Shown: positions 48,086-56,993, numbered from the stretch's first letter. The stretch: DNA of 64,000 bases from Microvirga rosea (GCF_020595095.1 NZ_JAJDOP010000002.1:724911-788910); one strand, 5' to 3'. Notes: generated by a model from the sequence alone, not told the origin. Made by a program: numbers and translations.

Positions 48086-48466
48086 ATGGCGACAAACCAG
48101 CCGACGGGTTACGAGATTCCGGAAGAAATGCGTGATTTCGCTGAGAAGAGCGTCGAGCAGGCCCGGAAGGCCATGGACGGCTTTCTCGGCGCCGCCCAGA
48201 AGACGGTCGATACCTTCGAGGGATCTGCGAACAACGCTCAGGCGAGCGTTAAGGACGTGACGCGCAAGACCTTCTCCTATGCGGAACAGAATATCGCAGC
48301 CGCCTTCGATCTCGCCCAAAAGATGGTGCGTGCCAAGAACGTCCAGGAAGCGATGCAGTACCAGGCTGAGTTCGTTCGTTCTCAGGTCGAGTCCATGCAG
48401 GCGCAGATGAAGGACTTCGGAACGGCGGCCCAAGCCGCCATGAAGCAGCCCTCTTCCAAGAAATAA
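48086..48466 (+). CDS. Phasin family protein
   Basis: 126 residues, amphipathic helices over the whole length (MRDFAEKSVEQARKAMDGFLGAAQKTVDTFEGSANNAQASVKDVTRKTFSYAEQNIAAAFDLAQKMVRAKNVQEAMQYQAEFVRSQVESMQAQ described by its heptads rather than listed), the Phasin_2 plan. Coats polyhydroxyalkanoate granules and limits their coalescence. GGAG precedes the ATG. A second phasin gene follows 27 bases later, a two-gene unit. Likely repressed by PhaR in the absence of polymer. Confidence 0.88.
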   Translation: MATNQPTGYEIPEEMRDFAEKSVEQARKAMDGFLGAAQKTVDTFEGSANNAQASVKDVTRKTFSYAEQNIAAAFDLAQKMVRAKNVQEAMQYQAEFVRSQVESMQAQMKDFGTAAQAAMKQPSSKK

Positions 48467-48493
48467 CACCCACTGCCAAATAAGGACGTGGCC

Positions 48494-48988
48494 ATGGCCG
48501 AAGCAAAGAAAGCAGGCGCTCCACGCGCCCGAAAGCAGGCGTCGGCGCGGAAAGCCGGACCGGAGCTTGCCCTCGAATCCGTGCAGAGCGCAGCCGTTTC
48601 CGATGTTCCCCCTGCCCTGCCGCCGGTGGCTGACCAGCCTGTCATGCCGGAACCGATGCAGTTCTCTCATGTGGGGCAGGACCGGGTGGACACGATGCGG
48701 CAGGCCTTGAGCCAAGCCGCGTTCGCAACCGCCCACGGGGCGCTCGAGATCAACGACAAGATCATCAACGCCGTCCAAGCCCAGGGCGAGGCCGCTCTCG
48801 AATTGTGGCGCTCGACCATGGATGCACCGCACCTGACCGACGCCCTGCGCCTGCACAGCAACGGGACGCGGCAGGCCTACGAGGCTGCATCGGCCCAGTG
48901 GCGGGATATTGCAGAGACCACGGCCCGATGGTTCCATAAGAGCATCGAACCGCTCCAAGCCGCCATCATGGTGGACAAGAGGGCCTGA
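48494..48988 (+). CDS. Phasin-like protein
   Basis: 164 residues from ATG 48494 (AAGGA upstream). A lysine/arginine/alanine-rich head (1-25, resembling histone-like tails) leads into a Pro-rich stretch and then a phasin-type helical domain (about 65-160; RQALSQAAFATAHGALEINDKIINAVQAQG, RDIAETTARWFHKSIEPLQAAI). The basic head may bind DNA, as in PhaM-type proteins that tether granules to the nucleoid; this is inference. Confidence 0.78.
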   Translation: MAEAKKAGAPRARKQASARKAGPELALESVQSAAVSDVPPALPPVADQPVMPEPMQFSHVGQDRVDTMRQALSQAAFATAHGALEINDKIINAVQAQGEAALELWRSTMDAPHLTDALRLHSNGTRQAYEAASAQWRDIAETTARWFHKSIEPLQAAIMVDKRA

Positions 48989-49068
48989 CCCTGATGCGGG
49001 GTGCCCGTCGCCGGCGGCATCCCGCAAATCCACTCCCCTCAGGCTCTCGGATGCGATAAGGCTTGGCC

Positions 49069-49503
49069 ATGACCGGCCAAGCTCGCCCTGCTCCCAGCCC
49101 TGCGGTTATCGCGGTCGTCATCCATGATGACCGTGCGCTCCTGGTGCGCCGCGCCAATCCTCCCGATGCGGGCCTCTGGGGCTTCCCCGGAGGCAAGATC
49201 GACTATGGGGAAACCGTTGCGGCGGCAGCCCTACGGGAGCTCCAGGAAGAGACCGGCGTCCAGGCCGAGGCCCGCGAGATCATTACCGCCCTCGACATCT
49301 TCGACCATGATGACAGCGGACGCCTGCTCTATCATTACATCCTCCTTGCCGTCCGCTGTGAGTATGTTTCCGGCGTTCCCGAAGCTGGCGACGACGCTCT
49401 CGAGGCGCGCTGGATCCCGATTACGGAGCTCGATCCTCGCCGTCTCCCCATGAGCGCGGATGTCGATGTGATTGCCCGTCGCGCCCATCAGATGAAGGCT
49501 TGA
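49069..49503 (+). CDS. Nudix hydrolase (ADP-ribose pyrophosphatase-like)
   Basis: 144 residues. The Nudix box is complete: GKIDYGETVAAAALRELQEETGV. It is preceded by ALLVRRANPPDAGLWGFPGG, the pattern of the ADP-ribose/NADH-type Nudix group, and followed by ALDIFDHDDSGRLLYHYILLAVRCEY. Small, single-domain, cytosolic. The TTG at 49063 is a less likely start than ATG 49069. Confidence 0.9.
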   Translation: MTGQARPAPSPAVIAVVIHDDRALLVRRANPPDAGLWGFPGGKIDYGETVAAAALRELQEETGVQAEAREIITALDIFDHDDSGRLLYHYILLAVRCEYVSGVPEAGDDALEARWIPITELDPRRLPMSADVDVIARRAHQMKA

Positions 49504-49552
49504 AGATCGTGCAATCCTCCTGCCCGACCGTCCGTGAGCAGCCCTAAAACCC

Positions 49553-49651
49553 TCATTTCACAAAGAAAAAGCCCTGCTTCATCAGCAGGGCCAAGGTCTC
49601 ATTGTCTCTCGCTTCTGGCTCACGGCCATCGGGTCGCAGCAATCTGTTCAT
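49553..49651 (-). CDS. Possible 32-codon small protein
   Basis: ATG 49651 is preceded by AGAGGGAG with ideal spacing. The protein begins MNRLLRPDGREPEARDNETL and ends LLMKQGFFFVK. No homologue recognised. The good ribosome site supports translation; the short length prevents certainty. It lies in a 340-base gap between the Nudix and beta-barrel genes. Confidence 0.45.
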   Translation of the reverse strand: MNRLLRPDGREPEARDNETLALLMKQGFFFVK

Positions 49652-49840
49652 AACGCTCCCTCTATCGTCAAGCTTGGCAGCAGGCTCATGGTTGATGAAA
49701 AGTAAACGTTCATCAATTGGAAAGCATAGCAGCACGCCGCAATTGAAAGACTATTGCGCTCTTCTTTCACAAGACGATATTTGGCCCCTGACGGGCACTT
49801 CAAGCCTTGAGCTTTTGGTCCTTAAGCACGGAAAAAAGTT

Positions 49841-50548
49841 ATGCGTACCTCTCTTCTTGGATTCTTGACTGGAACCGCCGTCTTGGCTCTCGTGGCTTCG
49901 CAGGCACAGGCCGCCGATCTTCCCTCGCGCTATTCGCCGGCTCCGGCCTATGGCGCCATGCCCGCCTTCACGTGGACAGGCTTCTATGCGGGCGTCAACA
50001 TCGGCTACGGCTGGAGCACCGGAACCAGCCGCTACTATGATCCCGCTTTCGGCTATGCCGGCGGCGGCAAGAGCGGCGGCTTCGTCGGCGGCGCTCAGGC
50101 CGGCTACAATTATCAGTTCGGTATGTTCGTCCTCGGTGCTGAAGCCGATCTGCAATACGCGGCGGTCGGCAACAAGGGCGCATCCTACGGCCGGATCTAT
50201 TATCCGGGGAATTCCGATGGCTTCTTCGGCACCATTCGCGCCCGCGCCGGTGTCGCCTTCGACCGCGCCCTCATCTACGGAACCGGCGGCTTTGCCTATG
50301 GCGATATCGGCGGCAACAACGCCTACGACCCGCTCCTCGGATACCGCCGGGAGGACAGCACCAATGGCGGCTGGACCGTGGGCGCTGGCGTGGAATACGC
50401 CGTGACGGACAACATCACGGCCAAGGTCGAGGGTCTTTATGTGAACCTCGATACCCGTAGCAACTATGTCGGCAGCGCGTACGAGGCCGTTCGCCGCGAT
50501 ACCGAATTCGGTGTTGTTCGCGCCGGCGTGAACTACAAGTTCAACTGA
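49841..50548 (+). CDS. Outer membrane beta-barrel protein (Omp25/Omp31-like)
   Basis: 235 residues. A signal peptide (1-23, ending SQAQAADL) is followed by PAFTWTGFYAGVNIGYGWSTG, the start of an eight-strand barrel, then RARAGVAFDRALIYGTGGFAYG and a terminal strand ending FGVVRAGVNYKFN with the aromatic last residue pattern used by the barrel assembly machinery (ends in N after F). This is the alphaproteobacterial Omp25/31 family of surface proteins. GGAAAAAAG precedes the ATG. A terminator follows. Confidence 0.92.
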   Translation: MRTSLLGFLTGTAVLALVASQAQAADLPSRYSPAPAYGAMPAFTWTGFYAGVNIGYGWSTGTSRYYDPAFGYAGGGKSGGFVGGAQAGYNYQFGMFVLGAEADLQYAAVGNKGASYGRIYYPGNSDGFFGTIRARAGVAFDRALIYGTGGFAYGDIGGNNAYDPLLGYRREDSTNGGWTVGAGVEYAVTDNITAKVEGLYVNLDTRSNYVGSAYEAVRRDTEFGVVRAGVNYKFN

Positions 50549-50572
50549 CAGCTCTCTCCTTGGAGGTGGAAG

Positions 50573-50600
50573 GGCCCGGTGTCATCACCGGGCCTTTTCA
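50573..50600 (+). terminator. Rho-independent terminator after the outer membrane protein gene
   Basis: GGCCCGGTG / CACCGGGCC with a 4-base TCAT loop and following T-run. Confidence 0.92.
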
Positions 50601-50757
50601 TTTTGTGCGCGGACCAGACAGGAAGACAATCATCCGGTAATCAAATCCTACTATCTTCTGCGGCGTACGCTCTCTTGCACGACAGATCTCGGGCGAGCGT
50701 CGTGTTCTGATCGTTGCCCGAATCGTACCGGCAACAGGCGTCCTGAAGGAGGTTTTC

Positions 50758-51126
50758 GTGACGAAACTGGCTGTTGTCGCTGGATTGGCAATGCTGGCCG
50801 CCGGTTGCGCGTACCAGCCGCAGGGAGAGGTGGTCATGGCCTGCAGCGATTATATCGGCCGTCCCATTTCCGATCGCATCGCTGCTTATGGGGCGCCGAA
50901 AACCGTCGTCAGACTCAGCCCCGCGGAAGTGGGCTACACATTCTTGACCAAGACGACGACCTATTCCGGCGGCGAAGTCTATTATACGACCAACTACATG
51001 GTCGGATCGAACGCCCATCGCACGCCCGTCTACGCCACGACGACGACCTGCCAAGGAACCTTCGTAACCCGTGCGCCATACGACGCTCTTCCGGTCGAGC
51101 AGCGTATCATCGTCGACGTCAGGTAA
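50758..51126 (+). CDS. Small lipoprotein of unknown function
   Basis: 122 residues, GTG start with a near-perfect AAGGAGGT ribosome site six bases upstream. Lipobox MLAAGCAYQPQ puts the lipidated Cys at 17. The mature part (GEVVMACSDYIGRPISDRIAAYGAPKTVVRLSPAEVGYTF) resembles small envelope proteins that track with alphaproteobacterial SmpA/OmlA-like fold, but I do not assign a family. Stands alone. Confidence 0.75.
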   Translation: MTKLAVVAGLAMLAAGCAYQPQGEVVMACSDYIGRPISDRIAAYGAPKTVVRLSPAEVGYTFLTKTTTYSGGEVYYTTNYMVGSNAHRTPVYATTTTCQGTFVTRAPYDALPVEQRIIVDVR

Positions 51127-51226
51127 CGAAAAGGCGCCTCGCGTGCCGGATCAACCGTAGTCGCGCCTCTCCGGCTGCGGTATCGGCGCCACGGGCCGAC
51201 TTTAGCATCGAGAACAGCGCATCCGA

Positions 51227-52357
51227 TTACTCTGCGGCCAGGACGACGGCATTTCTGCCTGCGGCCTTGGCCTGATAAAGCGCATCGTCGGCGTCATGGA
51301 CCAGCTGGTGCGCCGTTGCGCCGATCGCCGTTGCGCAGCCGACGCTCACCGTTCCATGGACCTGTTGCCCGAGAACGATCCTCGCCTCGGCGGCGAACGC
51401 CCGCCTGATATCGTCCGCAAGCGGCTCGACCCTGTTCCGCGGCAAGGAAACAATGGCCGCGAACTCCTCGCCGCCCATTCTGGCGAAAGACCCGACAGGG
51501 AGATGTTCTGCCAGTACCTTGCCGAAGATCGTGAGAATGTGGTCCCCGATCTCGTGCCCGAACCGGTCATTGATCTTCTTGAAATTGTCGAGATCGAACA
51601 GAAAGCACGTGGCCGGCCTGTCCCCAAGGCGGCGCAGGAGGCCGGCGGCGTGACGAAAGAAGGCTCTGCGGTTGGGAACTCCGGTGAGCGGGTCTACGAG
51701 GGCAGCCTGCTTGTGCTCATACTCCACCTGCTCCTTGGCCATCGACAAAAACACGAAGGCCAGCGCCGGAATGAACAGGAGGAGGAAGAGACCAAGATTG
51801 GAGGACCATCGGAGGGCCAACACATCCACCCATCCGATCCCCGTGGACAGGAAGCCCAGGAGGCTTCGGAACACATAGAAGGCGGCAAGCAAAGCCAGAA
51901 GAACGATCGCGAGCTTCTGGGAAACGAGACGGTGGCGGGCGTGGCGCCACAATTCCCAGACCGACAACGCGGCATAGACGCCTGCGATCATCGAAGCCAC
52001 GAAAAGTCTTGCCGGGAAGGAGTGCTGAATTACCGGAAAGAGAAGGACCCAGACGGCTGCGCCCGGCAAGGCGACAAGAACCGTACGAGAGCGCCCGTTG
52101 AAGACCCGGCATCCGGCATAGAGAATGCCGCCGACAAGGGCCATCACGGCATTCGAGACCAGAAGAACGCGTGGCCCGGGAGAGGTTAAGCCCAGGCTGA
52201 CCAACCCCATTCCAAACGGCACCAGGCAGAAGGCCGCGCCCCACCATGCGAGGGCCTGAACGTTGCGATTCAAAACCCAGGAGAAAATCAGGAGCAATCC
52301 GAGAACGCCGCAAAGCAGCAGGAACGCCAAACCGAGTGTCGCGGAATCAAGGCTCAT
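51227..52357 (-). CDS. Membrane GGDEF diguanylate cyclase
   Basis: 376 residues from ATG 52357; the open frame to 52477 adds a polar leader. Six or seven membrane helices (about 1-205) precede a GGDEF domain (about 210-375). The active motif is GGEEF (FARMGGEEFAAIVSL), preceded by DLDNFKKINDRFGHEIGDHIL, so cyclic-di-GMP synthesis is likely. The inhibitory RxxD site expected five residues before GGEEF is absent (the residues are VGSFA), so product inhibition is not expected. Confidence 0.88.
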   Translation of the reverse strand: MSLDSATLGLAFLLLCGVLGLLLIFSWVLNRNVQALAWWGAAFCLVPFGMGLVSLGLTSPGPRVLLVSNAVMALVGGILYAGCRVFNGRSRTVLVALPGAAVWVLLFPVIQHSFPARLFVASMIAGVYAALSVWELWRHARHRLVSQKLAIVLLALLAAFYVFRSLLGFLSTGIGWVDVLALRWSSNLGLFLLLFIPALAFVFLSMAKEQVEYEHKQAALVDPLTGVPNRRAFFRHAAGLLRRLGDRPATCFLFDLDNFKKINDRFGHEIGDHILTIFGKVLAEHLPVGSFARMGGEEFAAIVSLPRNRVEPLADDIRRAFAAEARIVLGQQVHGTVSVGCATAIGATAHQLVHDADDALYQAKAAGRNAVVLAAE

Positions 52358-52792
52358 GAGCCGCCCCTGCGCTCGGACCCCGAAGCGGCTTAACCCTCGC
52401 CTGAACCCGTTCCATTCCCGCTCCGAAAGGCGCCGTTCGTCCATCGAACGTGACCATGCTGTAGATCGTTCCCGCATTCACGAGAACTGATGGGCGCATG
52501 GCTTATCGACTGATCCGATGGGCTGATGACCTTGCGTCATTTGCATGGAAATAAGGCTTTCGGCAACTGTGCTTTACCGTAACATGATGGGATTATGATC
52601 TCTCGGCACTGGGGCGGATACCTTTGCAGGGTGACTTTGCGATCCTGCAAGAAACAGGGCAACCTCGCGGGAAGGGACGAAAGGCTGCCTTATCGAACCG
52701 GAATCAAGCTTAGTCGTTATGATGGTGACCATGAGACTCCGAGGGCCATCCTACCATCATGGTTTTTCCGACATTCCATAATGTTGCAGGGC
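52358..52792. other. Gap between the cyclase gene and a small hypothetical gene
   Basis: About 435 bases without a supported gene. A long inverted repeat, ATGATGGT (52719-52726) / ACCATCAT (52753-52760) followed by GGTTTTT, sits 30 bases ahead of the next ATG and could act as an attenuator or weak terminator. Nothing else stands out. Confidence 0.4.
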
Positions 52793-53068
52793 ATGACCAA
52801 ACAAACCAAAGCCGCCGCCATCGCCATTCCGCCAACCGAGGCTGCCATTGTGACGGCCAGCAACATGACGGAACTGGAACTGGTTCTACCGGATATCGCC
52901 GATGAGGATCTTCCGGAGATCCCAACCTTCCTCGTAGCGTGCGCCATGCGCTTCCACAGCGATCCGCAATTCGTTCAGGATCAGCTCGAGTGGCTGGCCC
53001 GCATGCGCGTTGCGGATGTGGACGAGGGGCTCAAGCCCGACGAACTCAACTCTTCCAACGACGACTGA
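52793..53068 (+). CDS. Small acidic protein of unknown function
   Basis: 91 residues from ATG 52793 (GCAGGG upstream). Alanine/Thr-rich N-terminus, then acidic body (ELELVLPDIADEDLPEIPTF) and an amphipathic helix (QFVQDQLEWLARMRVADVDEG). No family recognised. Convergent with the following gene, stops three bases apart. Confidence 0.55.
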   Translation: MTKQTKAAAIAIPPTEAAIVTASNMTELELVLPDIADEDLPEIPTFLVACAMRFHSDPQFVQDQLEWLARMRVADVDEGLKPDELNSSNDD

Positions 53069-53071
53069 CTC

Positions 53072-53293
53072 TCAAGGCATTTTCGATCGCTTCAGGTCGA
53101 GCAACCGCCGTGCGGCCGTGCCGGCCGGAGTGTCGGAGTACAGCTGGTCGTTCAGTTTCTCCACCTGGCTTTTCTGAAGCTGCAGGAGAGCCTTCAAACC
53201 TTTGATCCGGGCATGAAGCACATGGGCTTCATGAAGCCGGCTGAGAGACCCCGCAGACCTGCGGCTCCCTTTAACCTCAGTGAGATCGGTCAT
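53072..53293 (-). CDS. Small basic helical protein of unknown function
   Basis: 73 residues from ATG 53293. A helical middle (AHVLHARIKGLKALLQLQKSQVEKLNDQLY) suggests a short coiled coil. Basic overall. No family recognised. The longer frame to 53476 runs over the tRNA gene and is rejected. Confidence 0.5.
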   Translation of the reverse strand: MTDLTEVKGSRRSAGSLSRLHEAHVLHARIKGLKALLQLQKSQVEKLNDQLYSDTPAGTAARRLLDLKRSKMP

Positions 53294-53431
53294 GATGTTC
53301 GGATTCAAGCGTCGGGAAGGAAGCCCGGAAGGGCCGGCGTGAATCTGCCGAAGATTGAGGTAATTTGGCGACCGAACTGTCCCAAAATTGCGCGATGGGA
53401 GGCGGCCTTTGCAGCCCGGAACGGGGAGGAA

Positions 53432-53508
53432 TGGTACAGCCGCCCCGGCTCGAACGGGGGACCCCCAGATCCACAATCTGGTGCTCTAACCAACTGAGCT
53501 ACGGCTGC
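53432..53508 (-). tRNA. tRNA-His(GTG)
   Basis: 77 bases on the minus strand with encoded CCA. Anticodon loop TTGTGGA in the stem CAGAT/ATCTG gives GTG. Acceptor GCAGCCG pairs with CGGCTGT; position 1-72 is G-T, the discriminator is A73, and the base before position 1 is T, not the G-1 found in most bacteria. This is the known alphaproteobacterial form of tRNA-His. Confidence 0.97.
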
Positions 53509-53667
53509 ACACGGGGCAGGGTGTAATCGCCTCTGCGGCGGATTTCAAGACCAGATTGGCGCGACATTGGGACAATGGGGAAATCCCGTCGGCCAAATGG
53601 GCCCGACGCCCACCAGAAGAGACGCTCAAGACCTCTCTCCGAAAGTCCTGAAGATCGCGGGCACCAA

Positions 53668-53703
53668 CAAAAAAAGGCGCCCGCCGGATGTCCGGCGGGC
53701 GCC
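53668..53703 (-). terminator. Rho-independent terminator of the tct operon
   Basis: 12-bp stem GGCGCCCGCCGG / CCGGCGGGCGCC, 4-base loop, followed by a T-run on the minus strand, 19 bases past the tctC stop. Confidence 0.93.
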
Positions 53704-53721
53704 TTCTCGCTGCGTCGTCAA

Positions 53722-54699
53722 TTACTGTGTCTTGTTTCCGGCCGCCTTCAGGACCGGCGTCCAGCGGGCAACCTCGGTGTCGACGAGCTTCTGGAGTGCT
53801 TCGGGTGAGCGATCGCCGCCGCTCGGGATGACGCCGCCCAGATCAAGGAGCCGCTTCCTGGTGTTCTGGTCATCGAGTGCCTTCACGAGAGCGTCGTTGA
53901 GCTTCTTGACGATCTCGGGCGATGTCCCCTTCGGGGCGAAAATTGCATTCCAGGCACTCACCTCAAAGCCATCGAGCCCGGCCTCCTTGGTGGTCGGAAC
54001 GTTCGGCAGAACCGGGGAGCGCTCAGGGGTCGCGATCGCATAGGCCTTGATCGTACCGCCCTGGATCTGCGGCGCCACGTTGACGATCTGGTCCGTCATG
54101 AAGTCGACGGTGTTGCCCATGAGATCGTTCAAGGCCGGGCCCGTGCCGCTGTAGCTGACCATCGTGGGCTTGGCCTTGATGACGGAACTGAAGAAAATTC
54201 CGGTCATGTGGGACACCGAGCCGACACCCGCATGGGCCATGTTGACCTTGTCCCCATTGGTCTTCACGTATTCGACGAAGCCCTTGAGATCGTTCGCCGG
54301 GAAGTCCTTCCGGGCAACGATGAGAATGGGAGTCCCGGCCGCAAGGCCGACCGGCGCGAAGTCCTTCGTCGGATCGTACTTGAGATTGGGATAAAGGGCC
54401 GGAGCCGCCCCATGGGTTCCCATGTGGCCCATCATGATGGTGTAGCCGTCCGGCTGGGCCTGGGACGCGCGGGTGATGCCCGTCGTGCCGCCGGCACCGG
54501 CGACGTTCTCGACGACGATCTGCTGACCGAGGGTGTGAGACATGTGCTCACCGACAATGCGGGCGATCACATCCGTGGGGCCGCCCGCGGCGAACGGCAC
54601 AACCATCGTGATCGGCCGCTGGGGATAATTCCCCTGCGCTTGGGCGCCCGTCACGGCAAGTCCGAGGCCCGCGGCGAGAGCCAGTACAGCTTTTTTCAT
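53722..54699 (-). CDS. tctC: Tripartite tricarboxylate transporter periplasmic binding protein
   Basis: 325 residues. A signal peptide (1-21, LALAAGLGLAVTGAQAQ) precedes NYPQRPITMVVPFAAGGPTDVIARI, the signature loop of Bug/TctC binding proteins, with VVENVAGAGGTTGITR and MMGHMGTHGAAPALYPNLKYDP. Binds a carboxylate such as citrate, tricarballylate or another acid and delivers it to TctAB. Last of the tctB-tctA-tctC run, 59 bases after tctA; GGGAG precedes the ATG. Confidence 0.93.
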   Translation of the reverse strand: MKKAVLALAAGLGLAVTGAQAQGNYPQRPITMVVPFAAGGPTDVIARIVGEHMSHTLGQQIVVENVAGAGGTTGITRASQAQPDGYTIMMGHMGTHGAAPALYPNLKYDPTKDFAPVGLAAGTPILIVARKDFPANDLKGFVEYVKTNGDKVNMAHAGVGSVSHMTGIFFSSVIKAKPTMVSYSGTGPALNDLMGNTVDFMTDQIVNVAPQIQGGTIKAYAIATPERSPVLPNVPTTKEAGLDGFEVSAWNAIFAPKGTSPEIVKKLNDALVKALDDQNTRKRLLDLGGVIPSGGDRSPEALQKLVDTEVARWTPVLKAAGNKTQ

Positions 54700-54758
54700 C
54701 GTTTTCTCCCTGGAAAGTTATCGTCTTACATTTTGGAACAGCATGCCGGACTGGCAAG

Positions 54759-56261
54759 CTACTCGGTGAAAACCTCGTCTCTTCCCTTCCGGATGGACGG
54801 CAGCAGCGCCAGCGCGAGCAGGATCATGGCGATCACCAGCAGACCTGCGCTGATCGGGCGGTCGACGAACGTGGACAGCGAGCCGCGGGACAAGATGAGG
54901 GCCCGCCTGAGATTTTCCTCAAGAAGCTTGCCCAGGACGAAGCCCAGCAACAACGGCGCCGGCTCGAACCCGAACCGGATCAGCAGATAGCCGACGATCC
55001 CGAAAAAGCCGATGAACATCACGTCCGTCGGCAGGGAGTTGATCGAATAGATGCCGATGCAGCAGAACATCAGAATCGCCGGAAACATCAGGTGATAGGG
55101 CACCTTGAGCAGGCGCACCCACATGCCCACCAGCGGCAGGTTGATGATCAGCAGCATCAGGTTGCCGATCCACATGGATGCGATCATGCCCCAGAACAGG
55201 TCCGGATTGCGGGTCATCACCTGAGGACCCGGAACGATGCCGTGGATCGTCATGGCGCCGACCATCAGGGCCATCACGGCGTTGGGCGGGATTCCAAGGG
55301 TCAGCAAGGGAATGAAGGAGGTCTGAGCACCGGCGTTGTTGGCGGATTCGGGGCCCGCGACGCCTTCGATGGCGCCCCGTCCGAAGCGGCTTGGATCCTT
55401 GGCGATCTTCTTCTCGACCGTATAGGAGGCGAACGGCCCCAGAACGGCGCCGTTACCCGGCAAAATCCCCAGAATGGCGCCGATGAACGTGCCGCGCAGG
55501 ACCGATGGGGCCGCCTGCTTGAAGTCGTCCCGGTTCGGCAGGAGCCGGCCGATCGCCTGCCGGACCACGTCGCGGGTTTCCGTATGATCGAGGTTGCGCA
55601 GGATCTCGGCGACGCCGAAGACGCCCATGGCGAGGACCGCGAAGTCGATCCCGTCCGACAGGAACGGGAGCCCGAAGGTCATTCGCTCCTGCCCCGTCTC
55701 GAGATCCGTCCCGACCGTGGACAGGAGAACGCCGAGCAGGATCATCGCGACGGCCTTCAGGATCGAGCCCCGCGCCAGCACGACGGCAAAGACCAGGCCC
55801 ATGACCATCAGGGCGAAGTATTCCGCCGGGCCGAAGATCAGAGCGAGACCCGTCAAGGGCGCCCCGAGGGCGGCGATCACGATCGTGGCGACCGTGCCGG
55901 CGAAGAACGACCCGATGGCCGCGATGCCCAATGCCACGCCGGCGCGGCCCTGGCGGGCCATCTGGTGGCCGTCGAGGGTCGTGACCACGGACGTGGCCTC
56001 GCCGGGGATGTTGACCAGAATGGCGGTCGTGGAACCGCCGTACTGGGCGCCGTAATAGATGCCCGCCAGCATGATGAGAGCGCCGACGGGATCGAGCCCG
56101 AAGGTAATCGGCAGAAGCATCGCGATGGTGGCAATGGGGCCGACCCCGGGCAGAACGCCGATCAGGGTGCCGACAAGACAGCCGAGGAAGGCAAGGCCGA
56201 GATTCTGCAGAGAGAGCGCGACCCCGAAGCCATGGCTCAGGTTGGAGATCAGATCACCCAT
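54759..56261 (-). CDS. tctA: Tripartite tricarboxylate transporter large permease TctA
   Basis: 500 residues with about twelve membrane helices. Diagnostic motifs: LPGVGPIATIAMLLPITFGLDP near the N-terminus, YGAQYGGSTTAILVNIPGE, and the mid-sequence ILGILPGNGAVLGPFASYTVEKK with GPESANNAGAQTSFIPLLTLGIP. This is the channel-forming subunit. Starts right after the tctB stop. Confidence 0.96.
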   Translation of the reverse strand: MGDLISNLSHGFGVALSLQNLGLAFLGCLVGTLIGVLPGVGPIATIAMLLPITFGLDPVGALIMLAGIYYGAQYGGSTTAILVNIPGEATSVVTTLDGHQMARQGRAGVALGIAAIGSFFAGTVATIVIAALGAPLTGLALIFGPAEYFALMVMGLVFAVVLARGSILKAVAMILLGVLLSTVGTDLETGQERMTFGLPFLSDGIDFAVLAMGVFGVAEILRNLDHTETRDVVRQAIGRLLPNRDDFKQAAPSVLRGTFIGAILGILPGNGAVLGPFASYTVEKKIAKDPSRFGRGAIEGVAGPESANNAGAQTSFIPLLTLGIPPNAVMALMVGAMTIHGIVPGPQVMTRNPDLFWGMIASMWIGNLMLLIINLPLVGMWVRLLKVPYHLMFPAILMFCCIGIYSINSLPTDVMFIGFFGIVGYLLIRFGFEPAPLLLGFVLGKLLEENLRRALILSRGSLSTFVDRPISAGLLVIAMILLALALLPSIRKGRDEVFTE

Positions 56262-56921
56262 TTAGACCTCCTCGGGCTGCCGGACGACATCGATCCGGTT
56301 GCTGCGGCGCCTGCGCCCTGTGAAATGGACCAGCAGGGCTGCCAGCACCATCAGGGCGGCCAGAATTCTCAGGATGGTCTTTTGCGACCAGGAGGCCGGC
56401 AGCACATTGGCGAGGCTTTGAGGAAAAATCGGGATCGGCAGATTCAGAAGATCGCCGAACAGCACCATGCAGAAAGGGGTCAGGCCGAGCGCGAGCACAA
56501 GAAGCGGACGAGGCTCTGCGTCCGGCGTCGCATATCCGCCGATCAGGATGGCCAGGGGGCCGGCAACCACCATGCCCAGACCCGGGATCGACAGGGAACC
56601 GAGGCTGAGGGGACGGATCGTGACCGCGAAGGCGACGATGGAGAGCAGGACGAAGAAAGGCCCCCGAAGATTCCACCCTTCAAGACCCTCGCCATCCTTG
56701 AGGAAGCCCGCGCCGAGAAGCGCCAGACCGCAAAGGCCGACCCCATAGGCAAGCCAGTCCGGCAGCATGCTGGGGCCCATGGCGCTCAGACGCCCCTGGG
56801 GCAGATCCCGGGTCAGCCAGAGGGCCAACGCGGCCAGAAACAGCAGAAACAATCCTGCGGCAAAGTTCTGTGGCGAACGGACGAATCCGCGGTGTTTCCC
56901 TTGCCCGTGCGATATGGACAT
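56262..56921 (-). CDS. tctB: Tripartite tricarboxylate transporter small permease TctB
   Basis: 220 residues from ATG 56921, behind GGGAGG; the frame to 56969 is rejected. Four to five membrane helices (LFLLFLAALALWLTRDLPQG; FLKDG followed by a polar turn; PFFVLLSIVAFAVTI; GMVVAGPLAILIGGYA; ILAALMVLAALLVHF). Small subunit of the Tct carrier. First gene of the operon, whereas tctC is first in the classic order. Confidence 0.9.
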   Translation of the reverse strand: MSISHGQGKHRGFVRSPQNFAAGLFLLFLAALALWLTRDLPQGRLSAMGPSMLPDWLAYGVGLCGLALLGAGFLKDGEGLEGWNLRGPFFVLLSIVAFAVTIRPLSLGSLSIPGLGMVVAGPLAILIGGYATPDAEPRPLLVLALGLTPFCMVLFGDLLNLPIPIFPQSLANVLPASWSQKTILRILAALMVLAALLVHFTGRRRRSNRIDVVRQPEEV

Positions 56922-56969
56922 TAAGCCTCCCGGAAGAGCGCATCCACCGCACGCTCCGTTATTCTTCAT

Positions 56970-56993
56970 GATCGGTTTGTGCCCAAACCGATC
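56970..56993. promoter_or_regulatory. Palindrome upstream of the tct operon
   Basis: GATCGGTTTG-TGCC-CAAACCGATC, a perfect 10-bp inverted repeat 48 bases before tctB. A further AACCGAT half-site follows at 57006-57017. It looks like a regulator-binding site; no regulator gene is adjacent. Confidence 0.5.

Noticed and set aside
55092..56924. 610-codon plus-strand frame opposite tctA-tctB
   Set aside because: Composition is dominated by His, Gln, Asp and Arg, typical of an antisense shadow in GC-rich DNA.
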